Notes under the pieces: model-generated
What the model saw: the letters and a program-made list of their open reading frames with translations, nothing else
Database searches by the model: none
What the model was told of the DNA's origin: nothing
Assembly (NCBI GenBank): GCA_007693875.1
Contig: RECT01000109.1
Location: 1 to 8,514 of the forward strand
Reading direction: 5' to 3'
Length of the DNA: 8,514 nucleotides
Origin: Spirulina sp. DLM2.Bin59
GTDB taxonomy: Bacteria > Cyanobacteriota > Cyanobacteriia > Cyanobacteriales > Spirulinaceae
Shown: piece after piece, positions 5,536-8,514 of the stretch
Numbering within the stretch: the first letter of the stretch is position 1
Layout of the letters: each line of letters starts with the position of its first letter
Program-made: the position numbers and the translations under genes

Positions 5536-6687
5536 ATGAAAGTTCTAGTCATCGGTGGGGATGGGTATTGCGGTTGGGCAACGGCTCTCCACCTTGCCAA
5601 CAAGGGGTATGAAGTAGGCATCCTCGATAACCTGATCCGTCGCCACTGGGATGCCAAACTGGGCGTAGATACACTCACGCCCATCGCCCCCATCCAGCAA
5701 CGCCTCCAACGCTGGCAAGATCTCACTGGCAAGCCCATTGCTCTCTACGTTGGCGACATCAACAACTATGACTTTTTAATTAAGTCTCTGCGAGATTTTG
5801 GCCCGGATTCCATCGTCCACTTTGGGGAACAGCGATCGGCTCCTTACTCGATGATTGACCGGGAACACGCTGTCATGACCCAAACCAATAACGTAGTGGG
5901 GACGTTAAATATTCTCTTTGCGATGCGGGACGAATTCCCTGATTGTCATCTGGTGAAACTGGGGACAATGGGGGAATATGGCACACCTAATATTGATATT
6001 GAAGAAGGCTATATTGAAATTGAACATAATGGCCGCAAAGATACCCTCCCTTACCCCAAACAACCGGGAAGTTTCTATCACCTTTCTAAGGTTCACGACA
6101 GCCATAATATTCATTTTGCTTGTAAAATCTGGGGCCTGCGGGCAACGGATTTGAATCAGGGGATTGTTTACGGGGTATTAACGGAAGAAACCGGCATGGA
6201 TGAATTGCTGGTGAACCGTTTAGATTATGACGGCGTATTTGGTACAGCCTTAAACCGTTTCTGTATTCAGGCGGCCATCGGCCACCCCCTCACGGTTTAC
6301 GGGAAGGGGGGACAAACCCGTGGCCTCCTCGATATTCGCGACACGGTGCGCTGTATTGAAATTGCCATTAATAACCCTGCTGAACCCGGCAACTTCCGCG
6401 TCTTCAACCAATTTACGGAACTGTTCAGCGTCGGTGACTTGGCAATGATGGTCAAAAAAGCCGGCAGTGCCATGGGGATGAATGTGGAAATTGACCATGT
6501 GGACAATCCCCGTGTTGAGCTAGAAGAGCATTATTTCAATGCGAAAAACACGAAATTGCTCGATCTGGGCCTCCAGCCCCATTTCCTCTCCGATTCGCTG
6601 TTAGATTCGCTGCTCAACTTTGCCGTCAAGTACAAGCATCGCGTCGATCACAACGAAATTCTCCCGAAAGTTTCCTGGCGGCGTTAA
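5536..6687 (+). CDS. sqdB: UDP-sulfoquinovose synthase SqdB
   Basis: A 383-residue NAD-dependent short-chain dehydrogenase-like sugar nucleotide enzyme. It converts UDP-glucose plus sulfite to UDP-sulfoquinovose, the headgroup donor for the thylakoid sulfolipid SQDG. The N-terminus carries the dinucleotide-binding motif GGDGYCGWATALHL (7-20). EQRSAPYSMIDR (98-109) is a signature of the SqdB/SQD1 family. The expected active-site residues are present: Thr144 in KLGTMGEYGTPN, and Tyr181 and Lys185 in FYHLSKVHDSHN, one position off the Arabidopsis SQD1 numbering T145/Y182/K186 as I remember it. Length is normal for the family. The start at ATG 5536 has a Shine-Dalgarno sequence 5 nt upstream. The glycosyltransferase partner sqdX, often the next gene in cyanobacteria, is not downstream here; prfC follows after 124 nt. 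Expression is probably from its own promoter in the divergent region. Confidence 0.96.
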   Translation: MKVLVIGGDGYCGWATALHLANKGYEVGILDNLIRRHWDAKLGVDTLTPIAPIQQRLQRWQDLTGKPIALYVGDINNYDFLIKSLRDFGPDSIVHFGEQRSAPYSMIDREHAVMTQTNNVVGTLNILFAMRDEFPDCHLVKLGTMGEYGTPNIDIEEGYIEIEHNGRKDTLPYPKQPGSFYHLSKVHDSHNIHFACKIWGLRATDLNQGIVYGVLTEETGMDELLVNRLDYDGVFGTALNRFCIQAAIGHPLTVYGKGGQTRGLLDIRDTVRCIEIAINNPAEPGNFRVFNQFTELFSVGDLAMMVKKAGSAMGMNVEIDHVDNPRVELEEHYFNAKNTKLLDLGLQPHFLSDSLLDSLLNFAVKYKHRVDHNEILPKVSWRR

Positions 6688-6709
6688 TTCCCTCAGTGCA
6701 TGAGTCCAG

Positions 6710-6770
6710 AGGGTGCGTCAGCCATTAAATTGCTCTGTTGCGTGATCAGTTAACCCATCTGACGCACCCT
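6710..6770. repeat. Inverted repeat AGGGTGCGTCAG...CTGACGCACCCT
   Basis: Perfect 12-bp arms, AGGGTGCGTCAG (6710-6721) and CTGACGCACCCT (6759-6770), with a 37-nt AT-richer interior, followed by AC. GGGTGCGTCA/TGACGCACCC ends recur as small dispersed elements in cyanobacterial genomes as I recall, so this is probably a MITE-like or REP-like insertion between sqdB and prfC. No ORF is inside. It may also stabilise the sqdB transcript end, but no T-run follows. Confidence 0.75.
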
Positions 6771-6784
6771 ACGCCAATCCCCCC

Positions 6785-6805
6785 ATTCCCCGTTCCCTGC
6801 TCCCC
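6785..6805 (+). repeat. STRR-like heptamer tract in the prfC leader
   Basis: ATTCCCC (6785), GTTCCCT (6792) and GCTCCCC (6799) form three tandem heptamers, preceded by a C-run that may be a worn unit. The tract ends 6 nt before the prfC ATG and replaces any Shine-Dalgarno sequence. Confidence 0.75.
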
Positions 6806-6811
6806 CAAACC

Positions 6812-8431
6812 ATGTCTGACCTCGCCACCGAACTCTACCAAGCCGTCGAATGCCGACGCAATTTCGCGATCATCTCTCACCCGGACGCAGGGAAAACGAC
6901 ACTGACGGAAAAACTCCTCCTCTACGGGGGTGCAATCCATGAAGCGGGGGCGGTGAAATCCCGCCGTGATCAGCGGAAAGTCACCTCCGACTGGATGGAA
7001 ATGGAGCAACAGCGGGGAATTTCCATCACCTCAACGGTGTTGCAATTTATTTATAACCAGTACCAAATTAATCTACTGGACACACCGGGCCACCAAGATT
7101 TTAGTGAGGATACCTATCGCACCTTAGCCGCCGCCGATAATGCGGTGATGTTGGTGGATGCGGCCAAGGGATTGGAAACCCAAACCCGCAAATTATTTGA
7201 AGTGTGCAAGTTGCGATCGCTCCCCATTTTCACATTTATTAATAAGATGGATCGCCCCGGTCGGGATCCCTTAGAATTGCTGGATGAAATTGAGCAGGAA
7301 TTAGGGCTGCAAACCTATGCGGTGAATTTTCCCATTGGCAGCGGCGATCGCTTCAAAGGGGTATATGATCGCCGCAAGCAGGAAATTCACCTCTTTGAGC
7401 GCAAATCCCACGGCAGTAAGGCCGCCACGGATACGGTTTTCGATATTAATGATAGTTGGGTTAAAGATGTTTTAGAGCCGGATTTGTATGGAGGATTGAA
7501 GGAAAATTTAGAAATTCTTGACGAAATTGCCCCCGAATTTGATCTTGAGCAAATCCACGCCGGGAAGATGACCCCGGTGTTTTTCGGCAGTGCCATGACC
7601 AATTTTGGTGTACAGCTTTTTCTCGAAGCCTTTCTCGATTACGCCATGAAGCCGGAGGCCCGCACCTCCAACCAAGGGGCCATTGATCCCACCTACCCCG
7701 ATTTCACCGGCTTTGTGTTCAAACTCCAAGCCAATATGGATCCCAAACACCGCGATCGCGTCGCCTTCATTCGCGTCTGCACCGGCAAGTTTGAAAAAGA
7801 CATGACCGTGAGCCATGCCCGCACCGGCAAAACCGTCCGCCTGTCCCGGCCCCAAAAACTCTTTGCCCAAGGGCGGGAATCCCTGGATGTGGCCTATCCG
7901 GGGGATGTGATTGGTTTGAATAATCCGGGGGTGTTTGCCATTGGCGATACGATTTATCAGGGTAAAAAATTGGAATACGAAGGCATTCCCTGCTTTTCCC
8001 CGGAACTTTTCGCCTATTTAAAAAATCCCAATCCCTCCAAATTTAAACAGTTCCATAAAGGGATTACGGAACTGCAAGAAGAGGGGGCAATTCAAATCAT
8101 GCACGCCGCCGACGAGTTTAAGCGAGATCCCATCCTCGCCGCCGTCGGTCAACTTCAGTTTGAAGTGGTGCAGTTTCGCCTCATGAATGAGTACAACGTT
8201 GAAACCCGGTTAGAACCCCTAGGTTATACCGTCGCCCGTTGGGTGACGGGGGGCTGGGAAGCGTTGGAAAAGGCGGGGCGATTGTTCAATACGATGGTGG
8301 TGAAAGATTTATGGGATCGCCCCGTTTTGCTGTTTAAAAATGAATGGAATTTACAGCAAATCATCGGCGATCATCCTAAATTACAATTGAGTGCCATCGC
8401 CCCCGTCGGCTCCGGCCTCCAACCCACCTAA
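6812..8431 (+). CDS. prfC: Peptide chain release factor 3 (RF3)
   Basis: A 539-residue translational GTPase that recycles RF1/RF2 from the ribosome after peptide release, in the cytoplasm. G-domain motifs are complete: P-loop SHPDAGKTT (22-30), the switch I region QQRGISITS (66-74), DTPGH (90-94), NKMD (144-147) and SAMTNFGV (260-267). After the G domain come beta-barrel domain II (about 295-385) and the RF3 C-terminal domain, with MHAADEFKRDPILAAVGQLQFEV (430-452) and the GYTVARWV segment (471-478). RF3 is told apart from EF-G by length and by the FAIISHPDAGKTTLTEKLLLYGGAI start. Length fits the family (E. coli RF3 is about 529). ATG 6812 directly precedes the conserved N-terminus, and there is no Shine-Dalgarno, only a C-rich heptamer tract. 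It is unclear whether it has its own promoter or is read from sqdB through the repeats. Three HIP1 sites lie inside. Confidence 0.96.
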   Translation: MSDLATELYQAVECRRNFAIISHPDAGKTTLTEKLLLYGGAIHEAGAVKSRRDQRKVTSDWMEMEQQRGISITSTVLQFIYNQYQINLLDTPGHQDFSEDTYRTLAAADNAVMLVDAAKGLETQTRKLFEVCKLRSLPIFTFINKMDRPGRDPLELLDEIEQELGLQTYAVNFPIGSGDRFKGVYDRRKQEIHLFERKSHGSKAATDTVFDINDSWVKDVLEPDLYGGLKENLEILDEIAPEFDLEQIHAGKMTPVFFGSAMTNFGVQLFLEAFLDYAMKPEARTSNQGAIDPTYPDFTGFVFKLQANMDPKHRDRVAFIRVCTGKFEKDMTVSHARTGKTVRLSRPQKLFAQGRESLDVAYPGDVIGLNNPGVFAIGDTIYQGKKLEYEGIPCFSPELFAYLKNPNPSKFKQFHKGITELQEEGAIQIMHAADEFKRDPILAAVGQLQFEVVQFRLMNEYNVETRLEPLGYTVARWVTGGWEALEKAGRLFNTMVVKDLWDRPVLLFKNEWNLQQIIGDHPKLQLSAIAPVGSGLQPT

Positions 8432-8434
8432 GTA

Positions 8435-8456
8435 GGGGCGAAAAATCTTTCGCCCC
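8435..8456. repeat. 22-nt palindrome, copy 2, after prfC
   Basis: Arms GGGGCGAAA (8435-8443) and TTTCGCCCC (8448-8456) around AATC. It differs from copy 1 (620-641) only at the central base 8447, C instead of T. It starts 3 nt after the prfC stop and could be a transcript-end hairpin, although no T-run follows and the downstream sequence is C-rich. Confidence 0.85.
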
Positions 8457-8514
8457 CCATCTTTCACCCCCACCCCCTTTCGCCCCCACCGCGCCATCTG
8501 AATCAAGTAGATTT

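Larger units (their letters stand above)
1789..7759. repeat. Nine HIP1 octamers (GCGATCGC) spread over the window
   Basis: Sites start at 1789, 1879, 2346, 3081, 4081, 5343, 7213, 7344 and 7752. All are in or at the edge of coding sequence: two in the histidine kinase, three in the PlsY/dikinase fusion, one at the start of the small exported protein and three in prfC; none is in the ndhB fragment or in sqdB. This density is typical of many cyanobacterial chromosomes and suggests the unusual fusion gene is not a recent foreign arrival. Confidence 0.9.

Noticed and set aside
8435..8456. Rho-independent terminator of prfC
   Set aside because: The hairpin is well placed, but the T-run needed for intrinsic termination is absent and an almost identical copy occurs elsewhere as a repeat. 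Kept as a repeat only.

Overview
The window looks like a chromosomal segment of a cyanobacterium. Three genes point there directly: ndhB (NDH-1 complex), sqdB (sulfolipid headgroup synthesis) and a cyanobacterial-type small exported protein. Nine copies of the octamer GCGATCGC (the HIP1 site, extremely enriched in many cyanobacteria) occur where chance predicts about 0.1. C-rich heptamer tracts of the STRR type and several dispersed palindromes add to this. Base composition is moderately GC-rich. I cannot name a genus.

Layout. Bases 1-501 hold the 3' end of ndhB (+). A 186-nt gap carries three different repeats: a double hairpin, a perfect 22-nt palindrome and a heptamer tract. The heptamer tract ends on the first base of the next start codon. 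That gene is a membrane histidine kinase (688-1995, +) with no response regulator in view. It converges on a large minus-strand gene (2083-5052), with an 87-nt gap holding a hairpin repeat and a second heptamer tract that supplies the large gene's stop codon. The large gene encodes an N-terminal PlsY-like membrane domain fused to a rifampicin-phosphotransferase/PEP-synthase-like dikinase. A small exported protein gene (5068-5352, -) lies 15 nt upstream of it, and the two probably form an operon. A 183-nt divergent promoter region separates that operon from sqdB (5536-6687, +). After a 124-nt spacer with a long inverted repeat and a third heptamer tract comes prfC (peptide-release factor RF3, 6812-8431, +). 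A second copy of the first palindrome follows the prfC stop. In bases 8457-8514 I see only C-rich sequence and no gene.

How the parts relate. ndhB (electron transport), sqdB (thylakoid lipid) and prfC (translation) are housekeeping genes. The least understood part is the two-gene minus-strand operon: a secreted or lumenal small protein plus a membrane-anchored dikinase whose anchor descends from a lipid-synthesis acyltransferase but lacks that family's usual phosphate-binding motif. Its divergence from sqdB makes a lipid connection tempting, but that is inference. The second theme is repeats at gene edges. Three heptamer tracts each follow a palindrome on the same strand and touch a start codon, a stop codon or the ribosome-binding position.
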